Made by a program: the position numbers and the translations under genes
In this document: positions 30,751-39,051 of the stretch, piece by piece
Layout of the letters: the number at the start of each line of letters is the position of its first letter
Numbering within the stretch: position 1 is the stretch's first letter
From: Psychrobacter sp. NG254
Lineage (GTDB): Bacteria; Pseudomonadota; Gammaproteobacteria; Pseudomonadales; Moraxellaceae
DNA: 64,000 nt
Direction of reading: 5' to 3'
Assembly: GCF_015277735.1 (NCBI RefSeq)
Contig: NZ_JADHDA010000002.1
Location: 558,001-622,000 of the forward strand
Notes under the pieces: generated by a model
What the model saw: the letters and a program-made list of their open reading frames with translations, nothing else
The model's database searches: none
What the model was told of the DNA's origin: nothing

Positions 30751-31590
30751 ATGCGCAACGAAGCGTTAATTGGTTATCTGCTACATCAGCGCCCTTACCA
30801 AGAAAAGCGCGCCTTATATTACCTTTTCTCTCAGCAACATGGTGTGATACACGGTGTCGGCAAAAAAGGCGCACCACTGTTCATGCCATTGCAACTTTTT
30901 GCTACGGGCAAACGGGATCTAAAAACATTTAGTCAAATCAATATCACCTCACAAATCATTGCTCAAGCAAGCATTGAGCAAGTAAATACCGAGCAGGTAA
31001 ATACAGAGCAAGTAGGCGCCGAGCCATCAGATAATGTGCCTACAATATTAGCAGCAGTGCCTTATGGGAACATCAGTGGTCAAAACCAATACGCTGCTTT
31101 ATATCTCAATGAAATACTCTGGCGACTACTACCTACCGAAGACCCGATGCCTACCTTATGGCAGCACTATCAAATAAGTCTACAACGACTCAAACAACCT
31201 TTAAATGCCAATGAGCTTCGCCTTTGTTTGCGCCAATTTGAACAGTACTTGTTCACTGAATTGGGTTTTACGCCGACATTGACGCATGACAACGTTGAAG
31301 ATGCTATCGAATCTGGTTTTACCTATCGATTCTTACCTGATGTGGGTTTTATGCCGACCCTGCAAAGTGATCCTACCGTACGAAACGATGAAGTGTCTGA
31401 GCACTTAGGCAGCGTCACTGGACAGACCATTTTTAGCGGTGATGATCTCATTGAGATGGTAGCGTTAGGAATCAACGAAAAAACATTGAATAACTGGTCA
31501 AAGCTACATCGACATTTGATGGATCACTTGCTTGACTATCAACCATTACAAAGCCGTTTACTATGGCAACAGCAGCAGCGTTATCAATAG
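30751..31590 (+). CDS. recO: DNA repair protein RecO
   Basis: The 279-residue recombination mediator works with RecF and RecR to load RecA. The N-terminal OB fold begins LIGYLLHQRPYQEKRALYYLFS and continues to KTFSQINI; the helical C-terminal part includes YAALYLNEILWRLL and LRQFEQYLFTELGFTP, which match the family. Between them lies a low-complexity linker with three 15-base tandem units (EQVNT-like). It follows era, as in many proteobacteria. Confidence 0.92.
   Translation: MRNEALIGYLLHQRPYQEKRALYYLFSQQHGVIHGVGKKGAPLFMPLQLFATGKRDLKTFSQINITSQIIAQASIEQVNTEQVNTEQVGAEPSDNVPTILAAVPYGNISGQNQYAALYLNEILWRLLPTEDPMPTLWQHYQISLQRLKQPLNANELRLCLRQFEQYLFTELGFTPTLTHDNVEDAIESGFTYRFLPDVGFMPTLQSDPTVRNDEVSEHLGSVTGQTIFSGDDLIEMVALGINEKTLNNWSKLHRHLMDHLLDYQPLQSRLLWQQQQRYQ
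30976..31020 (+). repeat. 15-base tandem repeat within recO
   Basis: Three in-frame units (30976-30990, 30991-31005, 31006-31020), the last diverged, encode EQVNT, EQVNT and EQVGA in the linker of RecO. Confidence 0.85.
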
Positions 31591-31623
31591 GTATTTGTTT
31601 AACTATGTGATTGATCCACCGGC

Positions 31624-32373
31624 TTATGCACCGCATTTGGTAGGGTGATCTTCATTGAGTTTATGTTTGACTATACCTGCCTGATTAAACGAGATTTGAT
31701 ACATAGCTTGGTTATAAGAAGCAGTAGGGCAGTATTTGATATGTCCAAAGTGTCCTCTAGGTTTGCCACTATCGCCCCAAAACTTGGTGTAGTGACGTCT
31801 ACCTCCTACTCGTAATTTCACCGTACTATATCTAAGTTTCAAATCCTGCTGAGTCAACAAGACATCAACGTCGCTATCAAAATGTTTGTTATTATTTTTA
31901 TCCACAAACAACAATAGTACCTCATCACTGTCTCTGTGACATCGTCCGCCGTTGTTAGATAAGCAAACCAAGACATCTTGTCTACTGATATAGCTTTCAG
32001 CTCTGGCTAACGAAAGCGTGTTTTTAAGTTGGTGTTTGACCCGCTGAGACTCTAAACGTGCTAGGTGCGTTAAGATGCTTGGAACGGCGATAGTAGCAAT
32101 AATGCCTAGCACGGTCATGGTCACCAAAAGCTCAACGAGTGTAAAACCGCGATTGCCTTTACTAACTAACGATTTAGATATCGATGCGGATTGAGATAAG
32201 TATGATCTTAATGACTCAGTATATATAGCTGATTGGAGTAGTGAAGTAGGTGAACGATAGATGAATAATATTGATTGACTATCATGAGCTCTATTATTGA
32301 TAAAAACTCGTACGAGTGAGAGAACAGTAGTGAGCCTGTGATAACTTGACGAAATCTTATGAAGTAATATCAT
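31624..32373 (-). CDS. GspH/FimT-family type IV pilin-like protein
   Basis: The type III signal SKGNRG-FTLVELLVTMTVLGI is clear, with the cleaved Gly at about residue 76, Phe +1 and Glu +5, followed by a hydrophobic helix. The C-terminal domain contains the GspH/FimT-type WGDSGKPRGHFGHIKYCP segment. This is a minor pseudopilin of a type IV pilus or type II secretion system. The reading frame forces a leader of about 76 residues, since there is no ATG, GTG or TTG between the ATG at 32373 and the cleavage site; normal leaders are under about 30. An AGGAT lies nine bases before that ATG. Confidence 0.85.
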   Translation of the reverse strand: MILLHKISSSYHRLTTVLSLVRVFINNRAHDSQSILFIYRSPTSLLQSAIYTESLRSYLSQSASISKSLVSKGNRGFTLVELLVTMTVLGIIATIAVPSILTHLARLESQRVKHQLKNTLSLARAESYISRQDVLVCLSNNGGRCHRDSDEVLLLFVDKNNNKHFDSDVDVLLTQQDLKLRYSTVKLRVGGRRHYTKFWGDSGKPRGHFGHIKYCPTASYNQAMYQISFNQAGIVKHKLNEDHPTKCGA

Positions 32374-32957
32374 GAGGTGCTACATCCTATAGCAGTTCAT
32401 TAGGGTAATAAAATGAGGTTCCTTATCTTTCATCGTGTATCGCAGCGACTGTTTAGAATGCTTTTGCAATTAATGGCAGTTGTTTAAAGTATGGGCTGCA
32501 TACAAAATTGGTACGTTGTCTGATCGTTTGGTATATTAAAAAATGTTGGGTTTCATAATATAAACAGAATATATGCCTAGTGTCAAAAAATGTTTCAATT
32601 AGTGAATGCTCTATATTAACAATAGAGAAAAAGCAAAACTTGTATTAAAATATGGATAGTAAATAGGTATTGCTTGGTTGGGTATTTATTATGAACTGAC
32701 ATACAAAAGATGAAGATCGTAAGGTGTGTTAGTTCTAAGTAACTCAGTCTACTTATTGTGTTTTGGTTACAACATTATCGTGTAATAATGTGTAGCTCCT
32801 TAACGAAAAAAGTTGTAAACTGGGTTGATAATCGCTAAGCTACGTCTTAATTGGTTTTGCTTTGTAACTTAAAATGCGTAAAAGACGGCTATTTTACAGC
32901 GTCTTGCGAATCGGTTTTGCTTAATGCATGACTAAAATTATCCTTTGGGGGAAGTCC
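32374..32957. other. long AT-rich region upstream of the OmpA-family gene
   Basis: This region between divergent genes has no credible reading frame. It contains two copies of an 11-base word GGTTTTGCTT preceded by TT or TC (32851-32861 and 32911-32921, 60 bases apart) flanking a small inverted repeat (AGACG/CGTCT, 32883-32904). It probably holds the porin promoter and a long 5' untranslated region. Confidence 0.5.
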
Positions 32958-34253
32958 ATGAAATTGAATAAAATAGCTCTAGCTCTTATTGCTGTGGCGG
33001 CTGTACCTATGTCAGCTAACGCTGGTGTTACTATTAGCCCATTGTTACTTGGTTATCACATGACTGATGAATTCAGTGATACTTCTGACAAACAGCGTGA
33101 AGTTCTTACTACTGGTAAAGACCTTTATGTAAACAACAATGGCGATGTCATTGGTGATGGTACTCGTGGTAACAGCAACGGCGGCGTTGCTAAAGAAAGC
33201 AGCCTATACACTGGTGCTGCGCTAGGTATCGAATTGACTCCTTCTACCCAGTTCCAAGTAGAGTATGGTGTATCTGACGCAAACGGCGAAGCTTCTGAAG
33301 ATTCTGCTGATGCAGGCGTTAACCGCTTTGATATCGAACAAGAAATGATTTCTGGTAACTTCTTGATCGGTACTGAAGAATTTACTGGTTATACTGACAG
33401 CGCGTTGAAGCCATATGTACTAATAGGTGCTGGTCAATCTAAAATCAAAGTAGAGAACCAAGAAACTTATACTAACTCTAACAATGAAGTAGTTGCTGCT
33501 GGTACTGAAGTTTCAAACTCTAAAGATACCATCGGTAACCTAGGTCTAGGTGCTATGTATCGTATCAACGATGCACTAAGCCTACGTGGTGAAGCTCGTG
33601 CGATTCATAACTTTGATAACAACTGGTGGGAAGGCATGGCTTTGGCCGGTCTAGAAGTTGTACTTGGTGGCCATCTAGCACCTACAGTAGCTGTACCGCC
33701 AATGGAAGAGCCAATGGTTGACACTACTCCAGTAGTCGTTGTTGAAGCTGACCTTGATTCTGATGGCGATGGCGTACCTGATAGCATCGATGCATGCCCA
33801 GGCACTCCAATGAATGTAGTAGTTGATGAGCGCGGTTGCCCAGTACCAGTAGATATTACTGATGAGCTGAAAATGGAACTACGTGTATTCTTTGATAACG
33901 ACAAATCAGCTATCAAAAACCAGTACAAGCCAGAAATCGCTAAAGTAGCAGAGAAGATGCGTGAGTATCCTAACTCTACAGCACGTGTAGAAGGTCATGC
34001 TTCTAAAACTGGTCCTTCAGCACGTTATAACCAACGTTTGTCTGAAGCCCGTGCCGTTGCTGTTAAATCTATGCTAACTAACGAATTCGGTATTGCTCCA
34101 AACCGTCTATCAACTGTTGGTTACGGTTATGACAACCCAATCGCTTCAAACGACACTGAAGAAGGTCGTGCTATGAACCGTCGTGTTTATGCCATCATCA
34201 CTGGTGACAAAACAATGACTGTTGAACAAACTAAAGATATGGTTGTTCAATAA
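32958..34253 (+). CDS. OmpA-family outer-membrane protein
   Basis: The start is ATG 32958 (431 residues), with GGGGAAG five bases upstream; a start ten codons earlier would spoil the signal peptide. The signal peptide ends SANA. Residues about 20-250 are a beta-barrel with alternating aromatic strands (SLYTGAALGIELTP, LGAMYRINDALSLRGEARAI). A thrombospondin type 3-like Ca-binding linker (DLDSDGDGVPDSIDACPGTP) follows, then the OmpA peptidoglycan-binding domain with RVEGHASKTGPSARYNQRLS. It tethers the outer membrane to the cell wall. Codon use looks like that of a highly expressed gene. Confidence 0.94.
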   Translation: MKLNKIALALIAVAAVPMSANAGVTISPLLLGYHMTDEFSDTSDKQREVLTTGKDLYVNNNGDVIGDGTRGNSNGGVAKESSLYTGAALGIELTPSTQFQVEYGVSDANGEASEDSADAGVNRFDIEQEMISGNFLIGTEEFTGYTDSALKPYVLIGAGQSKIKVENQETYTNSNNEVVAAGTEVSNSKDTIGNLGLGAMYRINDALSLRGEARAIHNFDNNWWEGMALAGLEVVLGGHLAPTVAVPPMEEPMVDTTPVVVVEADLDSDGDGVPDSIDACPGTPMNVVVDERGCPVPVDITDELKMELRVFFDNDKSAIKNQYKPEIAKVAEKMREYPNSTARVEGHASKTGPSARYNQRLSEARAVAVKSMLTNEFGIAPNRLSTVGYGYDNPIASNDTEEGRAMNRRVYAIITGDKTMTVEQTKDMVVQ

Positions 34254-34293
34254 GTAGTAGTTAGCGAATGAGATAGTCAAATATAAAGTTACA

Positions 34294-34322
34294 AAAAAAG
34301 CCACCCACTGGGTGGCTTTTTT
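34294..34322 (+). terminator. terminator of the OmpA-family gene
   Basis: Stem GCCACCC/GGGTGGC (34300-34306, 34310-34316) with a 3-base loop, A-rich 5' flank and T7. Confidence 0.92.
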
Positions 34323-34376
34323 TATTTATGCATTGATAAAAGTAAGTTATTACATAAATTTATGAATCAATAATGT

Positions 34377-34416
34377 TATACTAGCCACCGAAACATTCTG
34401 TAAACTGACAGAATGT
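34377..34416 (+). promoter_or_regulatory. -10 box and hairpin at the start of the typA leader
   Basis: TATACT (34377-34382) is followed by a perfect 9-base inverted repeat (34393-34401 and 34408-34416, 6-base loop). If this -10 is used, the hairpin is at the very 5' end of an approximately 215-base leader. No good -35 is seen. Confidence 0.4.
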
Positions 34417-34604
34417 ACATTAGCATAGCTATCTGTATGATGAATTTATCAGAATAGATATTTGATTATATTGATATTTTTTGAATGAAAGCATTTATTG
34501 TGCATCATTTAGGATTCAATATTTGTCTATCTGGTTGATGATAATAGTTTATCCAGCGGCGCTTATTGCTACTGCATTTTTTTAAGACGACACGAGCATT
34601 TTAT

Positions 34605-36455
34605 ATGGCGAACGATATCAAACACCTGCGTAACATTGCAATTATTGCCCACGTTGACCACGGTAAAACAACTTTGGTTGATAAGTTATTACATCAGTCT
34701 GGTACTTTTGGCGACCGCGCAAACATTGCTGAACGTGCAATGGATTCAGGTGATATTGAGCAAGAACGTGGTATTACCATTTTGGCTAAAAACACAGCCA
34801 TCCGCTGGACAGATCATACTTCAGAAACTGAATACCGTATCAACATTGTAGATACCCCAGGTCACGCCGACTTTGGTGGTGAAGTTGAACGCGTTATGTC
34901 AATGGTTGACTGCGTACTTTTGGTTGTTGATGCTGTTGACGGTCCAATGCCTCAGACTCGTTTTGTAACGCAAAAAGCGTTCGAGCAAGGTCTAAAGCCG
35001 ATTGTTGTTATCAATAAAATTGACCGTCCAGGCTCACGCCCTGATTGGGTTATGGATCAAATCTTTGATTTGTTTGACAATCTAGGTGCAACTGACGAGC
35101 AGTTAGATTTTCCAGTTGTTTACGCATCAGCGTTGAATGGTATTGCTGGTCTAGAAGCTGACAATTTAGCTGACGATATGACCCCACTATTCAAAACAAT
35201 CGTTGATGTTGTACAGGCTCCACAAGTTGATGCTGATGCCCCATTCCGCATGCAAATCTCAAGCCTAGACTACAACAGCTTTGTTGGTGTTATCGGTATT
35301 GGCCGTATCCAACGTGGTAAAGTTAAATTGAACACGCAAGTTACTGTTATTGACAAGCATGGCAATACACGTAACGGCCGTATTCTAAAAATCATGGGCT
35401 ATCATGGTCTTGATCGTATTGATGTTGAAGACGCACAAGCAGGCGATATCGTTTGTATCACTGGTATTGATGCACTTAACATCTCAGATACGATTTGTGA
35501 TCCAGCTAATGTTGAAGCATTACCAGCACTAACGGTTGATGAGCCAACAGTTTCAATGAACTTCCAAGTAAATAACTCACCATTTGCTGGTCGCGATGGT
35601 AAGTTTGTGACGTCACGTAACATCCGTGAGCGTCTTGAGCGTGAATTGATTCATAACGTAGCACTACGTGTAGAAGACACTGAGTCTCCAGATAAATTCA
35701 AAGTATCAGGTCGTGGCGAGCTTCATTTATCTGTGCTTATCGAAAACATGCGCCGTGAAGGTTTTGAGATGGGCGTTTCAGGTCCAGAAGTTATCGTTAA
35801 AGAAGTTGACGGTAAACTACAAGAGCCGTATGAAAACGTTGTGTTCGATATTGAAGACGGACATCAAGGTTCTATCATGGAACAAGTTGGTCTACGCAAA
35901 GGCGAGATGACTAACATGGAGCTTGATGGTAAAGGTCGCATGCGTATTGAAGCGACTATGCCTGCTCGTGGTTTGATTGGTTTCCGTTCTGAGTTCTTAA
36001 CACTGACTTCAGGTAGTGGTATCATGACTTCTAGCTTCTCACATTACGGCCCGCAAAAGATCGGTGATGTTGGTGGTCGCTCTAACGGTGTGTTGGTTTC
36101 TATGGCTAAAGGTGTTTGCCTAGGCTTTGCACTGTTTAACCTACAAAAACGTGGTAAGTTATTTGCTGAGCCACAGCTTGAAGTTTATGAAGGTATGATC
36201 GTTGGTCTGAACTCTCGTAACGATGATATGACAGTCAACCCAACGACGGCTAAACAGCTAACTAACGTACGTGCTAGTGGTACTGATGAAGCATTGACGT
36301 TGACGCCAGCGGTTAAGTTCACCCTTGAGCAAGCACTTGAATTCATTCAAGATGATGAATTGGTTGAGGTAACACCTAAAGCAATTCGTCTCCGTAAGCG
36401 CCATCTGACTGAAAGTGAGCGTAAGCGTCACGGCCGTGCCAAGAAAGGTGCTTAG
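34605..36455 (+). CDS. typA: ribosome-associated GTPase TypA/BipA
   Basis: The start is ATG 34605 (616 residues), where the family N-terminus [20 protein letters not shown] begins; a start 13 codons earlier is unlikely. G1 is [10 protein letters not shown]2 ERGITIL, G3 [12 protein letters not shown]4 NKID. Domains III, V and the BipA-specific C-terminal domain (APAR-like [15 protein letters not shown], then [13 protein letters not shown]) are present. BipA binds 70S or 50S particles and is needed at low temperature and for stress adaptation. Codon use suggests strong expression. Confidence 0.98.
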   Translation: MANDIKHLRNIAIIAHVDHGKTTLVDKLLHQSGTFGDRANIAERAMDSGDIEQERGITILAKNTAIRWTDHTSETEYRINIVDTPGHADFGGEVERVMSMVDCVLLVVDAVDGPMPQTRFVTQKAFEQGLKPIVVINKIDRPGSRPDWVMDQIFDLFDNLGATDEQLDFPVVYASALNGIAGLEADNLADDMTPLFKTIVDVVQAPQVDADAPFRMQISSLDYNSFVGVIGIGRIQRGKVKLNTQVTVIDKHGNTRNGRILKIMGYHGLDRIDVEDAQAGDIVCITGIDALNISDTICDPANVEALPALTVDEPTVSMNFQVNNSPFAGRDGKFVTSRNIRERLERELIHNVALRVEDTESPDKFKVSGRGELHLSVLIENMRREGFEMGVSGPEVIVKEVDGKLQEPYENVVFDIEDGHQGSIMEQVGLRKGEMTNMELDGKGRMRIEATMPARGLIGFRSEFLTLTSGSGIMTSSFSHYGPQKIGDVGGRSNGVLVSMAKGVCLGFALFNLQKRGKLFAEPQLEVYEGMIVGLNSRNDDMTVNPTTAKQLTNVRASGTDEALTLTPAVKFTLEQALEFIQDDELVEVTPKAIRLRKRHLTESERKRHGRAKKGA

Positions 36456-36548
36456 TATAAGCGAGAGGATTATTCAGTAATTCTCATTGTTTATGTTTGA
36501 TACTCGCACCAGCTCCAATAGGAGATGAGCGTGAGTATCGAGCAAGTA

Positions 36549-36603
36549 AAAAAAGCAGTATAGAGTGAGCAAATTATCGTTCACTTTATGCTGCTTTTTT
36601 TTG
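36549..36603 (+). terminator. terminator of typA
   Basis: Long imperfect stem: AAAAAGCAGTATAGAGTGA pairs with TCACTTTATGCTGCTTTTT, ending in eight T. Confidence 0.85.
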
Positions 36604-36734
36604 TGTTGTAATTGTTGAGAAATAAAGACAGAATAACAAACAGTAGCAAAGTATTCACTTTTTGTTATAAAAGCTAGAATTGAAATAATTTTTAGACAGT
36701 GGTCTATTGGTAAATGAATTTTTAGGAGAAAATA

Positions 36735-37190
36735 ATGAGTATGGTATCAGAGTTTAAAGAATTTGCTTTAAAAGGCAATGTAATGGATTTAGCAGTCGGT
36801 GTGATCATCGGAGGGGCTTTTGCTACCATTACAAAATCGTTGGTAGATGACATTATCATGCCGATCGTTGCATTTATCTTCGGTGGCGAGATTAACTTTA
36901 AGAATATGTTTTTTGTCCTAGGTGATGCGCCTGATGGGATTGCCATGACTTATGACGCACTCAAAGAAGCGGGTGTTCCTGTGCTGGCATATGGCAGCTT
37001 TATCACGGTACTTATTAACTTTCTAATTCTAGCCTTTATTATCTTTATGATGGTCAGAATGGTCAATAAAATGCGCCGTGCTGATGAAGTAGAAGAGATT
37101 ATAGAAGAAGCGGTAGAAGAGCCTTCAGAAGAAGTCAAATTGCTTCGTGAAATCAGTGCCAAACTAAGCAAATCTAACACGATCAAATAG
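36735..37190 (+). CDS. mscL: large-conductance mechanosensitive channel
   Basis: The 151-residue inner-membrane channel opens under extreme osmotic downshock. The N-terminal [20 protein letters not shown] and the pore-lining Gly/Ala-rich helix, then the second membrane helix [19 protein letters not shown], match MscL. The tail is an acidic helix with a run of Glu, longer than in E. coli. RBS AGGAG is seven bases before the ATG. Confidence 0.97.
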   Translation: MSMVSEFKEFALKGNVMDLAVGVIIGGAFATITKSLVDDIIMPIVAFIFGGEINFKNMFFVLGDAPDGIAMTYDALKEAGVPVLAYGSFITVLINFLILAFIIFMMVRMVNKMRRADEVEEIIEEAVEEPSEEVKLLREISAKLSKSNTIK

Positions 37191-37210
37191 TACGACACCA
37201 TAAAACAATA

Positions 37211-37239
37211 AAAGAGGCCAACACAATGTTGGCCTCTTT
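37211..37239. terminator. bidirectional terminator after mscL
   Basis: Perfect 13-base stem AAAGAGGCCAACA / TGTTGGCCTCTTT with a 3-base loop, between convergent genes. Confidence 0.9.
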
Positions 37240-37271
37240 CTGATTCTTTTATGACTGTTTTATAATAAATA

Positions 37272-37712
37272 TTATGGCGTAACAATCACGTAGTCATTGG
37301 TATTGATTAAAATCTCTGAAGGTTGGTCAACGATAATACGCACCGTATTATTGTCAATAACCTGTGATTTATAGTAATTATCTTCAGCAACGGTACAGCC
37401 TAAGCATCGTCCCATCGCATCCCAAGGCTCAACAAATAGCTTTTGCTGTGCCTGGTCGGCATTACCTCCGATCAGTGAAAAAGGCAAACTCACAAGATAA
37501 GCTGCCGTACCAGCCACCGCATTGACAAGCTGTAAAGGCTTGCCAACAACAGTATCAGCAACCATGGTTCCATAAGAAGGTCCAAAGTCAGCTTCATCAA
37601 TTTCTATCGCTGCAAAGGTCGGTTGCATAGTGGCAACGACCAAACCTACTGTTGCAAACACTGTAAAGAATTTCTGCTTAACAGTGCGTCGGGTCTTGGC
37701 TTTAACAGTCAT
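37272..37712 (-). CDS. small exported protein of unknown function
   Basis: The 146-residue protein has an N-terminal signal peptide (basic MTVKAKTRRTVKQKF, hydrophobic core, cleavage near TFA-A). The mature protein has a glycine-rich hydrophobic segment, AVAGTAAYLVSLPFSLIGGN, two cysteines in MGRCLGCTVAEDN and a C-terminus NTNDYVIVTP. I recognise no named family, though similar short exported proteins occur in Moraxellaceae. It is a single-gene unit, convergent with mscL. Confidence 0.6.
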   Translation of the reverse strand: MTVKAKTRRTVKQKFFTVFATVGLVVATMQPTFAAIEIDEADFGPSYGTMVADTVVGKPLQLVNAVAGTAAYLVSLPFSLIGGNADQAQQKLFVEPWDAMGRCLGCTVAEDNYYKSQVIDNNTVRIIVDQPSEILINTNDYVIVTP

Positions 37713-38055
37713 AACGATATCCTAAAACTCATCAGTAGTATGATTAGTGGCTGCTGCTATTTTTACACAGAGACAATTTCCCTATACAAACAATGCGGCA
37801 ACGATAAGCAGGTCTAATATTACAGCTACATAAACGGTAAATACTATTTATGTAAGCGTTAGCTCTATTAAAGCAAGATGTGGATTAATAAGCAACAAAA
37901 ATGCGCGTGATAAATGTGTGGCTGTGCAACATGGCTTAATGACAGCGCAAATGCGAAGTAATTCGATTGCACTATCTGCTAAGGGTACTGACGATTTTTT
38001 TGGTACTTTATTTTTAACCCATTTAGAGTGCCATCGATTGAATTGAAGACACATC
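37713..38055. other. intergenic region upstream of the exported protein and downstream of mutM
   Basis: No credible gene, RNA or strong hairpin was seen. A 68-codon frame on the minus strand has no RBS and no family look. Confidence 0.5.
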
Positions 38056-38997
38056 CTAGTTTATTGGTTGGCAATGTGAACAATAAACACTGGCTCTGCC
38101 ATTGAGCTTGATGTTTTCAAGCACAGTATCACAGGCCAAACACGGTTCACCTTGTCTGCCATAAACATTTAAGGTTTGCTGAAAATATCCCGTTTGACCA
38201 CTTGCCACAGTAAAGTCTCGTAGAGTTGAACCACCAAGTTTGATCGCTTTTTTCAAAATATCTTTTATATGGTCAACCAAAATCACCATTTGCTCATAAG
38301 AGATTTGGTTGGCAGGAGTGGCAGGATGGATACCTGATAAATATAAGCTTTCTGTTGCATAGATATTGCCAACACCAACCACCACTTGCTGTTCCATGAT
38401 GACAGATTTTATCGCTCGAACAATGGGCTGTCGTCTTTTATTGGGCTGAGTATTATCGGCTTTGCTATCGAGCTTCTTTCCATCTAGTACGGTAATACGT
38501 TGAGTCAAACCATACAGATAATCTGCGGTAAACACATCAGATAGGGGTTCAGGGCCCAAATGATCCAGTAGCTTAGAACCATATTCTTCATACCACAGCA
38601 CTGAGCCAAAACGTCTGGGATCATAGTAATGCAGTTGCGATTTGGTATGAGCAGTATCAGTAAAGGTAATCACTAAGTGATCGTGCTTGCGCTTATCAGT
38701 ACCATCGCCGTGCTGTTGTAAGCTGCCTGACATGCCTAAATGTATCAGCAATTGTCGCGGTGCGACCATATCAGCCGAAACCGAAGCACAATCATTGGTG
38801 ACTACGGGCAAAAAATTAAGTATCAGGTATTTTGCTCGGCGTTCCACACTATCTAATGTGTAATTGATTAAGACATTCAAGTCATCTGGCATCGCCCAAC
38901 GCAGTTTTGGCTGAAAGACCTGCACATCAACCACCCGTTGTCCCAACAGAGGTGCAAGGCTGGTTTTTGTGGTTTCTACTTCTGGTAATTCAGGCAT
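38056..38997 (-). CDS. mutM: formamidopyrimidine-DNA glycosylase
   Basis: The 313-residue base-excision enzyme removes 8-oxoguanine and formamidopyrimidines. The N-terminus MPELPEVETTK holds catalytic Pro2 and Glu3. HLGMSGSL, DPRRFGSVLW, and VGVGNIYATESL follow, then the C-terminal zinc finger CLACDTVLENI ... YCSHCQ (C-x2-C, C-x2-C). A polar insertion (LDSKADNTQPNKRRQP) near residue 180 makes it longer than E. coli MutM. The next gene, relA, lies 55 bases upstream on the same strand. Confidence 0.97.
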   Translation of the reverse strand: MPELPEVETTKTSLAPLLGQRVVDVQVFQPKLRWAMPDDLNVLINYTLDSVERRAKYLILNFLPVVTNDCASVSADMVAPRQLLIHLGMSGSLQQHGDGTDKRKHDHLVITFTDTAHTKSQLHYYDPRRFGSVLWYEEYGSKLLDHLGPEPLSDVFTADYLYGLTQRITVLDGKKLDSKADNTQPNKRRQPIVRAIKSVIMEQQVVVGVGNIYATESLYLSGIHPATPANQISYEQMVILVDHIKDILKKAIKLGGSTLRDFTVASGQTGYFQQTLNVYGRQGEPCLACDTVLENIKLNGRASVYCSHCQPIN

Positions 38998-39051
38998 GAT
39001 TTTTATGACAACTGTATTATAAAGTGGATAACTGCTAGAGCAGGGTCTATG

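Noticed and set aside
37848-38054. 68-codon minus-strand frame just after mutM
   Set aside because: It begins right after the mutM stop with no RBS, has no family look, and its composition is that of the intergenic gap.
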